Source: Bryopsis sp. KO-2023
Taxonomy: Eukaryota; Chlorophyta; Ulvophyceae; Bryopsidales; Bryopsidaceae
DNA: 64,000 nt
Assembly: GCA_030272585.1 (NCBI GenBank)
Contig: BSYQ01000016.1
Location: 372,001-436,000, forward strand
Direction: 5' to 3'
Part shown: piece by piece, positions 54,800-64,000 of the stretch
How the letters are laid out: the number at the start of each line of letters is the position of its first letter
Numbering within the stretch: position 1 is the stretch's first letter
Translations under genes and position numbers: made by a program
Notes under the pieces: model-generated
Seen by the model: only the letters and a program-made list of their open reading frames with translations
Told to the model about the DNA's origin: nothing
The model's database searches: none

Positions 54800-55562
54800 T
54801 GAAATGACAATATTCCTTGGTGAACAGGGGGAAAACATAGGCAAAATACCCACAACAAATGAAATTTTTGACTTTCTTGTGCCGGAAAAAAACGGTGAGA
54901 ATAAAAAGAGTGCCGATCTCCATCTGGTGGTTCCGTTGCAGCCTTTGTGGATCCAATCGTGATTGCTCATTGCTGCTCTTTATTTTTATTCGTGTGCACG
55001 GTCCATTTCTGGGAATGGTGTGGAAAGAAACTACCTAGGAAAGCCACTCGAGTGAGGATCCTCAGTGTTTGTTTACGAAAGATCGGGAATCTGGAGTGAA
55101 CGTGGTGCTATTGCGCAATAGTCCTGCATGCATGGGGAAGTGCGTGTGCCTGAGGCCCAAGATGTGCACGGCTTACTGGAATGGGTGGGAAGGAACGAAA
55201 GACAGGGTGGAGGGTCGTGCCGCCACAGTTTATACGTTGTGCGTACGTACGCACATCCAGAATACCGACAGTTTAATTCTATAAAAGCGACTAAACCGTT
55301 TGAAAGGGGCTGTGTGGAGGAAAAGTGTGCTTTTCAATTCTTACTACCTCAGCCACGGCGGGTACTGATTGAAGTTCTTGGCGGCGAGAATGGTTTCGAC
55401 CAATGCCTCAACAGAAACTGTTCCCCTTCCTCTCCCCCGCGATGTTCTGCTCCTGTCTAGTCGGCGATCGCTATCACAGCTGCTCACTAAGTCGCCTCTG
55501 CCAGCGATCACAATTGTGACCACTTAAGTGGGCAGCCACCTAGCTAGCCAGGTAAAAAAAAT
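54800..55562 (+). other. Intergenic stretch with an 18-bp palindrome
   Basis: Upstream region of the alpha-kinase gene. It contains a perfect palindrome at 55239-55256 (TGTGCGTACGTACGCACA). No gene supported. Confidence 0.4.
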
Positions 55563-56629
55563 ATGGCCAAGGGGGACGCAGCCAGGCGCAACAATGCCTT
55601 ATCAGCAACCTTCTCATACGGGGCTTTGGACAGGCCATTCGCGTCAGGGTCGTTTCGATGGGTGGCCAAGGGAACGTACACCGACGGAGAGCGGAGGGGA
55701 GAGGCCTGTGTTTGCAAGTGGTTCAAAAGTGGATCCGTCTTCAGCGAAACGTTTTTCTCTGAGGATATTAAGGCCATCCACAAGACGATAGAGATCGTGC
55801 AAGACTGGAACGACGAAGGATTGGTGGACAGAACTGTGCGGGTCAATGAAGCACGGGTATGGACTTTCGAAGCAACATCTCGTCGCGCAGGAGAGCGATG
55901 TTTAGTGGAACCATTCGTAGAGAACTACCAAAAGTTCAACTCGAACAGTGGGTGGTGCGATCGCTCCACACCATGGCCGCGTGTAATGCAAGCCCTGAGC
56001 CACTACTCCTACCACAAATCGCATGGCGAGCTCCTCCTCTGCGATCTCCAGGTAAAATCTTGGTGCCATGCACATCTGGCCTTCGACGAAAAGAAGGAAT
56101 GTTGGGAGTCTGTTTGCACTTGACAAGGCCGCTGGGGCACCATTATCCTTGTACCCATCCTCTCACTTTCCACACCACCCAGTACTCTCCAATCGACCAC
56201 CCACGGATTCCAACTGCATACCAGTTCCAGTGAAGGCCAGTTCCTTCCTGATTCGAACGCCGACAAGGAAAGAAACTGGATTCCTGAATTCAGGAATGCA
56301 TCCTGCACTTCAAGACATCCATTTCATCGTCCTTATTCTGAATGTGTACTGTAAAATGTCTCAACCTGTAGGGCGGCTGCTACCAGGACGGAGTTGTTCT
56401 TACAGATCCAGTGATCATGAGTAAAGACAGGCGATATGGTGTCACAGACCTGGGCTCTGATGGGATATCAAACTTCTTCGCCAATCATGTGTGCAACGAA
56501 TACTGCAGGGCTTATTGGCTGAAGATAACCAATGCAAAGAGTCACTTCAAGGCAGTACCAGGAACAACAATGAGGCCATACCATGTCCCAACGAGGCACA
56601 CAAGGGGACCCATGACAATTCAAGAATGA
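55563..56629 (+). CDS. Alpha-kinase (MHCK/EF2K type), two exons
   Basis: Exons 55563-56051 and 56372-56629 (intron GTAAAA...TGTAG, phase 0) give a 248-residue protein that is almost only an atypical alpha-kinase domain. Visible family features are FASGSFRWVAKGTYT, the ATP-binding Lys52 in CVCKWFK, VEPF (Glu116), WPRVMQALSHYSYH, LLLCDLQG (Asp161), VVLTDP (Asp175), the Gly-rich loop DLGSDGIS, and the zinc site FFANHVCNEYC (His202, Cys204, Cys208, with His147 likely the fourth ligand). All expected catalytic and zinc residues are present, so it should phosphorylate Ser/Thr, often within helices. There is no regulatory domain. Alpha-kinases are common in animals, fungi, amoebae and some algae and mostly absent from land plants. 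Confidence 0.92.
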
Positions 56630-57640
56630 GTAGGGATGGGTGTCGTGTTGCTAGACAGTGATCAAGCAAGTAGAAGAAGTGAAACGCAGGGAAGGTTGCT
56701 GCTCTGCTGGATCGTTTTTGGGAAGTTGTCACATAGAACATATAGCTGTGGCTCGATTTTCTGACTAGGGGCTTCCATGAGAGTCCGAAGAGAAATTCTG
56801 GTGGTGGAAATTTATCATCATGCTGAAATGATGGTGGAGGTACTTTTTTTGGATAAAATGTTCTTGCCTAGGGACAAAGGTTGTTGGGGTTGACATTTCT
56901 TGTTTTAGTGTCGTTTGCTTTAAAACGGCCTTCGAAATATCTGTTGACGAGAACTTCCATACGTGTAGTTGCATCTCAAAGATACACATCGCTAAGAGTT
57001 CCCCTAAAGACGGCAGCGATTCCCGAGCCGCTGTGTTGTTGTGTAATATTCGAAGTATGCTTCTGCGCAGACGACTTCCAACGAGGAAACACCCCGTCAT
57101 AACTCGGTGCCAGCCACAACGAGCGAATTGATCTGTTTGTTTCATAAAACTATCTCCAGGACTACCCAAAAGAACATATGAGCGCGGGGTGCGGTCGGAG
57201 GTGGTGGTCGAAGTGGGAGTACAAGGCATGAAAACTAGGATACAAGGAAGCAAAACAAAAGTAATAACCGATATCCTTGTTTGTAACCGGCCGGCCGCCG
57301 CGGTGGTGCGAAGACCGGAGGAACACTCGAATCCGAGTTAAGTTTGAGAAAATTTCAGTTTAATTCCCGACCCGTGCAACCCAGTCTCAGCTACTGCTGT
57401 AGCTGGCTTCATCCAGCCGACTTCGTCGGTTGAGTCCATCGACGTTCTTGATCTGTCACCGAAAACTAGTTCTTCTAGTCCGGAAATTGAAGACATTCAC
57501 AGCCCTCAAGCCACCGACACAGCCCTTCCTCTCTCCACTTTCGTTCCTAATCGTTTCCACCCCATCTCAAGGCCAAAACGACATCCTCACCAGTCTCAAC
57601 CGTTCTGAGTGATGCTCGTCAGACATCGAGTTCGCAGACG
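56630..57640 (+). other. Intergenic stretch
   Basis: Between the alpha-kinase and deaminase 3' ends. A 162-codon - strand frame (56765-57253) has no recognisable features. A GC-rich patch lies near 57,290-57,330. Confidence 0.35.
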
Positions 57641-58333
57641 TCATTCAGTCGTCACGTGGGGGGAAGTTTCCGACAGACCCGAGACACCGCTCGTTTCTAT
57701 CTCCCCAGAACGGGCGTTATACACCAGGTTTCCACTGTCCCTGAAGTACTCGAACACCTCTAGAGATTCTTGTCTTCCCACGTCTAGAATCACCTCCACA
57801 CCCCTCTTTTCGTACTCTCCTTTCCAATCAGCAGGTCTGGGACCTTCGTCGAAACCAGTTATCTCTTCCAACTCGTCACCGAAACCCGCAGCAACCATCG
57901 AACGCACACCCGACCAGAGCACAGCTCCGTAGCACATTGCACACGGGGTCCAGTTCACGACCAGCTGATGCTCGGGTAGATTGCGACCCCCGAGGTCGAA
58001 AGTTCCCAGGGTTTGTTGGGCAAGGGTGATCGCCACTACTTCAGCGTGCGCAGACGAGCAGTTGGAATGAACAACTCGGTTGACTCCTATAGCGATGAGT
58101 TTTCCGGTGTCTTTCTGAACGACCGCTGCCGCGAAAGGACCCCCAGTGTTGTGCTGCACGTTCAGCCTGGCGAAGCGGTTGACGACTGCCATTCGCTCCT
58201 CCAGAGTAGGAAAGGTTTTTGGGGTGACCTTGAGCTCATCGACCGCCCAGGGAGGCAACTCGACTTCAAACTTGAGGGCTTGGCCATTTCCGTCTGAACT
58301 GAATTCAGCTGTTGTGGACATGTTGAAGCGCAT
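57641..58333 (-). CDS. Nucleoside (guanine/cytidine-type) deaminase
   Basis: Single-exon gene of 230 residues. The zinc deaminase signature is complete: AHAEVVAI (His96, catalytic Glu98) and TPCAMCYGAV (Cys131, Cys134). GGPFAAAVV, VNRVVHSNCSSAHAE and the C-terminal GFDEGP...ADW, RGVEV and NLVYNA resemble, from memory, a bacterial nucleoside deaminase group with a conserved GFDEGP tail rather than the plant guanine deaminase or the tRNA adenosine deaminase. It should deaminate a purine or pyrimidine base or nucleoside in the cytosol; the substrate cannot be read from sequence. ATG 58321 (MSTTAEF) is an alternative start. Lack of introns among intron-rich neighbours and bacterial-like motifs suggest transfer. 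Confidence 0.85.
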   Translation of the reverse strand: MRFNMSTTAEFSSDGNGQALKFEVELPPWAVDELKVTPKTFPTLEERMAVVNRFARLNVQHNTGGPFAAAVVQKDTGKLIAIGVNRVVHSNCSSAHAEVVAITLAQQTLGTFDLGGRNLPEHQLVVNWTPCAMCYGAVLWSGVRSMVAAGFGDELEEITGFDEGPRPADWKGEYEKRGVEVILDVGRQESLEVFEYFRDSGNLVYNARSGEIETSGVSGLSETSPHVTTE

Positions 58334-59303
58334 AGAATGGAGCGAAGGAACTGTGTTATGATGCAGAACAGATCAAGTCAGGGATTGCTGTGATGAGACT
58401 GGGCATTCCAACATAAACCTGGCTTTGCAAATCAACAATCTCAGTGCCAAAATTATCTTTTCGAGCCACCCCAGGAGTTGCACTGTACCAGGAAGAACTG
58501 CAACATTTCTTTATTTGTGCAAAGTAAGAATTCCACACACGAGTGTTCAAATAAATAAAAGCGTCTTAATTAATCATTTGGACAAAGAGAAACACCACCA
58601 GAGCATTGCATGGGATATTGGATTACTGCCACCAGGGCTCCTTTCTCTACACATAGAAAAAAGAGCCCATTGATTAGTCATTCTTTCCAAGCAAATAGTT
58701 CCCAACTCCAATTTTTTTTTTCCTCAATTGGGTGATGTACAAACAGACAAAAAAAACTGCAAGCAGCAAGACTCTCAAAACCACAACAAAAGTTCTAGAC
58801 CTCACACACACACACACACAAAAGTACACCACCCCACAAAAGACTATTTCATAATCGCAATAACCACCAAACTGCCAAAAAAACAAAGGGACTGCATCGT
58901 TGCCACCTCGTCAAACCCCCCTCCTCCGCCCCCCCTTTTTTTTCTGCTTTAATGGCTTGCAATATTTGTTCAGCGAAGGCTCGACCAGCAGTTAGTGCAT
59001 CCTATTGGAAATCCCCTCCCTGTTGGGTAGGTAACTAAATAACTGTTCCAAACCAAGCAGCCAAAATTCTCAAAGTGCCTTCCCTATACACCAACCCACA
59101 TCAGATTTGACAAACAAACAAAAGTTCAATTCCCTTTTTCTTCTTTCTTTCTTTCTCATCATCCTTTTTTTTCCCGTTTCCAAGCAGTGATCTTTTTGCC
59201 CTCTGCAAATACCAACACCACACACAATTTACATGCTTTCTTTCTTATGCACTTTTTCGTTAAGAAAAGCGACAAAACACCCTCAGCACAGACTCTGCCG
59301 TGC
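58334..59303 (-). other. Intergenic stretch, G-poor on the + strand
   Basis: Contains a (CA)n run near 58,804-58,821 and A/C/T runs. Probably 3' flank of the gene at 59304 and 5' flank of the deaminase. No gene seen. Confidence 0.4.
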
Positions 59304-60569
59304 CTAATTTACAGGTTTCCTTAATGGATCCAAGTTGTCGAAATGTCGAGAAAACATGACGCCCTTCAGTGAACCTCCAGCTCTTGGACTGGAAGGCACA
59401 CTGTCTGACCCTGGGTTAGACCTTCCAGGAAAATGATCTTTACCCCGCATGGATGAAAACGACTTTGGAATCGGCGGCCGGGTGATTTTCAAATGTCCCA
59501 TCGAACCCGAGCGACTGACCCCCGGTCGCCCTTCCCCAGACCATTGGGTTTCCAAACCAGCCGCCGATCTGGATGTTGTCGAGCCGCCCCCTCTCGGCGA
59601 TTGTTCTTCGAAAGCGACCCATTCGCCTGACGATTGATTAGACTGGAGCGAGGTGATTCTTTCCAACGCGGCTTGCACCTTGGCCAACCCAGTGAATTCC
59701 TCCTCCGTCCCAACCGATTGCAATTGGGATCCGTTCTCGCGGGGGAATTGCCCTTCATCAAAATCGATCAAATTGCTGCCATCCTCTGTTTTCTTCCCCT
59801 GCGTGGAGTGCGAGTCCGCCTTCTCCAGTTCGCTGCCCCCCGTGGAGCTCTGCTTGGACGATTCTTTGGCTTGGTGTTCCTTCCCCCCGTCAAAGTCCAA
59901 CGCAGCGGACAGACTCTTGTTTTCGTCAAGCAGTGAAAACAGCAACGGTGCTAGCTTAGCCCCAGACGTCAGGAATAGGTCGTCGAAAACGGCACTCCAC
60001 GAGTTTTTGGCCGGCCCAGTGAGTCCTCTCACGAATTTCCCCATTGCCGATATTTTTGGCTTGTCAGGAATTCTGTGATCGAGGTTGCCTGACGAGTACT
60101 TCGTCATGAACTCCATTTCTTGCTCCATGTATTTGTACATTCGCTTGAGCCCTGCTAATCGCATGGGCAAAATATCGCTCCACGTCTCCCCAGTGACCAT
60201 CTTCGCAATCCTCAGACGAAACTCCTCCAAAATCTTTTCGGAAATGGCGTTGCCCTGCAAGCTGTGGTTGAGATTCGCTTGACATTCGTCATGGACATAA
60301 TCCAGCACTTTGAACAGCCTTTGCACCAGGTGATCCTGTCTGGACTTCGCAGCACTCCTCCATTCCTCCCCGAACTCGTCTTTCAAGATTTTGAAGGGCA
60401 CCCGGACATCCTCCCGGTCCCCATCTTTGGCCAACCTTCTGAGCAAAGAGTAGAAGGTTTTGCCGGCTTGCTGCAACTCCTCGTCGGTGCAGTTTTCCTC
60501 AGTGATCATTTTCCGGACGAAAGACCGGGAGTAGTCCTCCACAGTCACCGTTTGCCTATCATCCCCCAT
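59304..60569 (-). CDS. Unrecognised 421-aa protein
   Basis: A single long frame. Residues about 1-205 are helical and well-ordered looking (DYSRSFVRKMITEENC, VQRLFKVLDYVHDECQANL, LPMRLAGLKRMYKYMEQEME); about 230-421 is Ser/Gly-rich and probably disordered, with an acidic NLIDFDEG block, a proline/arginine patch and VMFSRHFDNLDPLRKP near the end. No TM or signal peptide. The NLIDFDEG block is the kind of short motif seen in vesicle-traffic adaptors, but that is weak. I do not recognise the family. Codon use and length make it very likely real. Confidence 0.75.
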   Translation of the reverse strand: MGDDRQTVTVEDYSRSFVRKMITEENCTDEELQQAGKTFYSLLRRLAKDGDREDVRVPFKILKDEFGEEWRSAAKSRQDHLVQRLFKVLDYVHDECQANLNHSLQGNAISEKILEEFRLRIAKMVTGETWSDILPMRLAGLKRMYKYMEQEMEFMTKYSSGNLDHRIPDKPKISAMGKFVRGLTGPAKNSWSAVFDDLFLTSGAKLAPLLFSLLDENKSLSAALDFDGGKEHQAKESSKQSSTGGSELEKADSHSTQGKKTEDGSNLIDFDEGQFPRENGSQLQSVGTEEEFTGLAKVQAALERITSLQSNQSSGEWVAFEEQSPRGGGSTTSRSAAGLETQWSGEGRPGVSRSGSMGHLKITRPPIPKSFSSMRGKDHFPGRSNPGSDSVPSSPRAGGSLKGVMFSRHFDNLDPLRKPVN

Positions 60570-60918
60570 GGTCTGTGACTGACTTCAATCTTTGTGATTT
60601 CGCCCCTCCCAGATGTGTGTGTGTGTGTTTTTTTGGTTCGAACTCTTTTCCCAACTTGTTTTCCCAGTTTTGAAAACCTGCTGTCGATAAGGATGGGGGG
60701 CGGGGAATTGCTCCTGTTTTTTTAAAGCTGCCCACACCAACCTTTTCTTTTCCCCACCACTTGGTGCTTCTAGATATCCAGCCCCAGAAAGTCTGCAATC
60801 ACACAGTGACCCTCTCTTGGAATTTTTTTATCTAAGCAAAATGGCTATATCCTTTCTTTGCTTTTAGAAATTAAACCTGGTTCCGACTCCTTTCTTTGGA
60901 CGACTCTTGTTTTTTCGT

Positions 60919-61035
60919 TCACAGAAAAGCCTGAATCACCGCGGACGCGCCAGCAATACCCGCGACAACGTATACAGCGAATTTCACGACCACCGCAATC
61001 TGCACAACATAGAAAGCTGCTACCATCGGCTTCAT
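60919..61035 (-). CDS. Hydrophobic 38-aa microprotein candidate
   Basis: ATG at 61035 opens a 38-codon frame, MKPMVAAFYVVQIAVVV... ending AVIQAFL and TGA. It is one long Val/Ala/Ile-rich helix with a Lys near each third, as in small single-pass organelle-membrane subunits. It lies in a locally GC-rich, CpG-containing patch. Upstream on the same strand, a GGTAGT donor near 61,185 and a TTTCCTACAG acceptor near 61,118 could bound a 5'-leader intron. No family recognised; a chance frame is possible. Confidence 0.4.
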   Translation of the reverse strand: MKPMVAAFYVVQIAVVVKFAVYVVAGIAGASAVIQAFL

Positions 61036-61120
61036 CGTTCAATCGTCGAAAACCTCGCGCGCGTCTCGACCTAGCGGTATTCTCTGCCTGAAAAAGTTGA
61101 ACGCGACTGGTTTTCTGTAG

Positions 61121-62467
61121 GAAAAAAGACATCCAGGAAAAGGCAGTCAGAACAATAGACGATCAGACAACCATTGGAAGACTACCTAAACGCCACATCC
61201 CAACTCAGATTCCCAGAGGGTACCGAAAAACCCCGTGGAGCACAAAGAAACTAACAGCCATTGGACCAATACGAGTGGGATGCACCGTGCCCGTACGTAC
61301 ACCAACGGAGGGGAAAAGGACAGAGAAAAAGAATAAACGCGCGACGCAAACGTCTCGTCAGCAATCCCAACAAATAGATTGCCGTTCAACGCAGGTATAC
61401 GTCCACCCAACGCAATCACCAACTGAACGTTCGCGAGAACTCTTCTGGAAAGAAACGACGGCACCAAAAACACCAGAAACTCACAACAAAAAAGGACAGA
61501 AACCGAACAAACTCCAGCCTACCACTGATGCCCTTCAACGGTTCGTCGTTCCGCGACAAGACAAAGGATCAGCAGCGTCACCAACCTGCTCGCAATACAG
61601 CGAGCTTCGGTGCGAAAGGAAACACGCACGCACGGTTTGCGGAAACAACACCCTGTCCTCGAAGGGAAAGTCAACGGCGCAAGAACGGCGCGTGAGTTTA
61701 TCTTTAGAATTTTGTTTCGTCACATTTGGGCACCGCTTTGGCCCAGAAATGTCAGACTGTGGAGCTGTCATGTGTTGTATTTTTCTTGATTTCCCTGCTT
61801 TGATCGATTGTTGGACAGCATTTGGATTTGACCGAAATTAGGCGGTGGTGACTCCATCGGAGCTGTTTCAGAAGCTGCTGGGTGAGGGTCAGTGCTCGAT
61901 AAGGATTGTTGGGGGCTTTTTCAAAGGTGGAGAGGGAAATTCTGATCTCATCGAAATTCTTGTGCATCTTGTGCGTGTCGCGCCGCCTTGTTTGTGGCGT
62001 TTCATGATTTTTTTTGCAAGCTTTGATTTTGCTTGTCTGGTCTCATGATAACGTGGCACAAATTGCCCCTGATCGTTTGAAAGGGGATGCACCATCGTCT
62101 GCATTCAATCGAAATCCTGTCACACTGTCACATTTTGTGGGGGAGCCACAAAATGTTACAGTTACAGTTGCAAAAATACCAGACAGCATCTGACAACTGA
62201 GACCCTGGTCTCGACTGATGAATTTCTGCTTACTTGCCCTTGATTCTTACCATCACCAAATCCCTCTATCACAACAACAGTCCAGCTACCAACTCACAAA
62301 CACTACCTCTAGTACACAACTGATTCGAAGAAAAACACCAAAAATAAAATACCAGCAGACAGTGGCTTCCCTTTTTGCTTCTTGTGCATGTCTGTTGAGA
62401 TGTTCTTGCCACTCTAACGGAGCCAGTTGGGAAGTGGCCCCTATTTATCTCTATTAATCCTAGCCCT
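61121..62467. other. Unresolved stretch, open on both strands
   Basis: 61,121-61,690 is CpG-rich and open on + (Lys/Thr/Gln-rich) and partly on -. It may be the 5' leader of the microprotein gene or a coding exon of an unknown protein. 61,700-62,467 holds nothing I can support. Confidence 0.25.
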
Positions 62468-64000
62468 CTACTCCATTGTGGATTTATCAATGTCGAAATC
62501 TTCTTCGGGAAGGGGCCGTTTTTTGCCAGTTATGGGTTCCCTTGATGCTGAACCAGAGCAAGCCTCATTTCCATTCGTAGCTTCTTGCTGCACCTCCACA
62601 TCCATCTACCAACAAAACAACTCCAAACCTTGGTTCTGAATATTAGTTTTCAGACTTACAGGGGCACTGTAACATTGCCAAACATATATCATATCTCTAT
62701 TCCTTCTTTCTGATGCTGGACATTCCACCACCACTCTACAAATTCTGGCCATAAAAACAGGATGTCTATCCAAAAATATTAACCTTACCACCGAATAGAC
62801 AGACAGCAGATAAATAGCCTGGGAGAAGTGATTCCAAGAAATTATTGTACCAACCTTTCCAGCCACATCATTTGCCTTTCCCCAATCGATGGACTCCGCC
62901 AGCAAACTCACAGCTTTGTCCACAGATCTGATGGTTGGCTCTCCACACGATCTCCCAGTACCCAACAGAGAATCCAGGGAAGGCCTCAAATGAGCAGCTT
63001 CCCCAATTTTCAGCACCGAAGTGTCCAGTTGATAGCCCAGCATCAGACACTGGATATAACAAAAGGCAAAACACATCAAATTTGAGCAGGGGGGTCACTT
63101 GTCGACGAAAAAAAGACGTTCAATTCTTGCAACAACTGCTTGAATGAAACTTCATCAAATATTCAATAACCAAGCTGAACTTGGGCAGCAGCAACAAAGT
63201 TCAAAACAAGGGCCAGGTATGGTTCTTTCACAAAGAGGCTAATATATATCTATGGACATATGTCGACAGAAATGGCCATGCCTGGTCCTCACCTCAGACG
63301 CAAGCCCCAAGGCAGACTCTGCTCTATTGACTCGTTTCCTCCATTCAGCCCAAGTGGCGAACGATGCGTTTCCGAGAGTGTGTGATGGCAAATCCAACTC
63401 CAGGTCAAGGAGCCTGTCCCCAATGTACTGCAGACTCATTGCTTTGACCATTTGTCGGCCCCTATCAGCTTCAGGGGCCTCATTTTCATACTGTAAAGCA
63501 GCTTTGAGGATGCGGCGGCTGAGAATGGACTGTTCGCAACATGAGGTGGTGGACGAATCTGAGTTTTCTTCTGGGCCGGGGCTTTCGTCTGGAAGTCTGA
63601 GTACTGAGCTGTAAGCGGCATTCACTGAGTCACGATTGAAAGGTTCACACAGAGCTTGCGGAACCCAGCCCATGAAATTGGTACCAAACACCAATACAGT
63701 GAGCGCCGGCCCCTTGCAACTCGAAAGATCCTGAAACACAATGCACAGAGCATGCTGCCGGTGGGTTTTCCTCCTTACCCTGACAGTTGAAATCTATCAC
63801 CGACGAACTAGTGGACTGGCCACATTGCTGCTAATATGTCCTCTTTTTTGGTGAGTAAGAAAAATGGATGGAGATGTATTGAGTGGCTGGACCCTCACCT
63901 TCATGTCGAAAGGAAATCCTGTAGAACGTGCAGAATCATTTGACCTGCCTCCTGATATCGCTTCCGGCAGGTCTTGACTGCTCGCAACGATCACTGGCCA
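62468..64000 (-). CDS. 3' end of an unrecognised multi-exon gene (runs off the right edge)
   Basis: Exons on the - strand: 63899-64000 (edge; VIVASSQDLPEAISGGR, STGFPFDMK), 63293-63730 (LTVLVFGTNFMGWVPQALCE; SLQYIGDRLLDLELDLPS), 62855-63049 (YQLDTSVLKIGEAAHLRP; VDKAVSLLAESIDWG), a probable 10-codon exon 62789-62818, and 62468-62605 (final exon, EPITGKKRPLPEEDFD, stop at 62468). All joins are phase 0 with GT/AG borders and give about 300 residues of C-terminus. The middle is helical; the tail has a KKRPLP nuclear-localisation-like stretch and acidic end. The 10-codon exon is the least certain join. Function unknown. Confidence 0.6.

Noticed and set aside
56765-57253. 162-codon - strand frame
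   Set aside because: No motif, no sensible splice sites, and a competing frame on the other strand.
1-64000. tRNA and rRNA genes
   Set aside because: I saw no convincing cloverleaf or rRNA-like sequence by eye; a covariance-model scan would be needed to exclude one.

Overview
The window is nuclear DNA from a eukaryote with spliced genes, short pyrimidine-rich introns and much repeat sequence. Three things point to the green lineage: a CAP/PR-1 protein with a (Ser)Pro-rich, cell-wall-style tail, a multi-span membrane protein that looks like a land-plant tweety-like family, and chromodomain Ty3/gypsy elements. A streptophyte alga with a large repeat-rich genome (Chara-like) is my best guess. 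That is inference, not proof.

Layout. Positions 1-21,122 are a nest of LTR retroelements in one orientation. The innermost is a whole-looking 10.25 kb Ty3/gypsy chromovirus (5258-15509) with identical 172-bp LTRs, a GAATT target duplication, gag, pol and an unusual third ORF. It sits inside a non-coding LTR element saturated with the word GCGGA (1-17391). That element appears to sit inside the pol gene of a third, related element (17392-21122) with the same third ORF. From 21.1 to 25.5 kb there is low-gene DNA with two long fold-back repeat clusters, both built on a TGTGC core.

The gene-bearing part runs from 25.5 to 64 kb. On the + strand are a glycine-rich secreted protein, an alanine-rich secreted protein with a cysteine-rich C-terminus (nine exons), a tweety-like membrane protein (nine exons), a poly-gamma-glutamate hydrolase-like enzyme (three exons), a CAP-domain protein with a proline-rich tail, three related two-TM proteins and an alpha-kinase. 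On the - strand are a poorly resolved multi-exon gene (about 36.8-42.8 kb), a nucleoside deaminase-like gene, a 421-residue orphan, a 38-residue hydrophobic microprotein candidate and the 3' end of an unrecognised gene that leaves the right edge.

There is no operon-like logic. Themes are secreted or cell-surface proteins (glycine-rich, alanine-rich, CAP, tweety-like, two-TM family) and two enzymes with bacterial-looking relatives (poly-gamma-glutamate hydrolase, deaminase). Exon borders were read by eye from GT/AG sites and phase, so small exons may be missing. Family assignments come from memory of motifs, not from a search.
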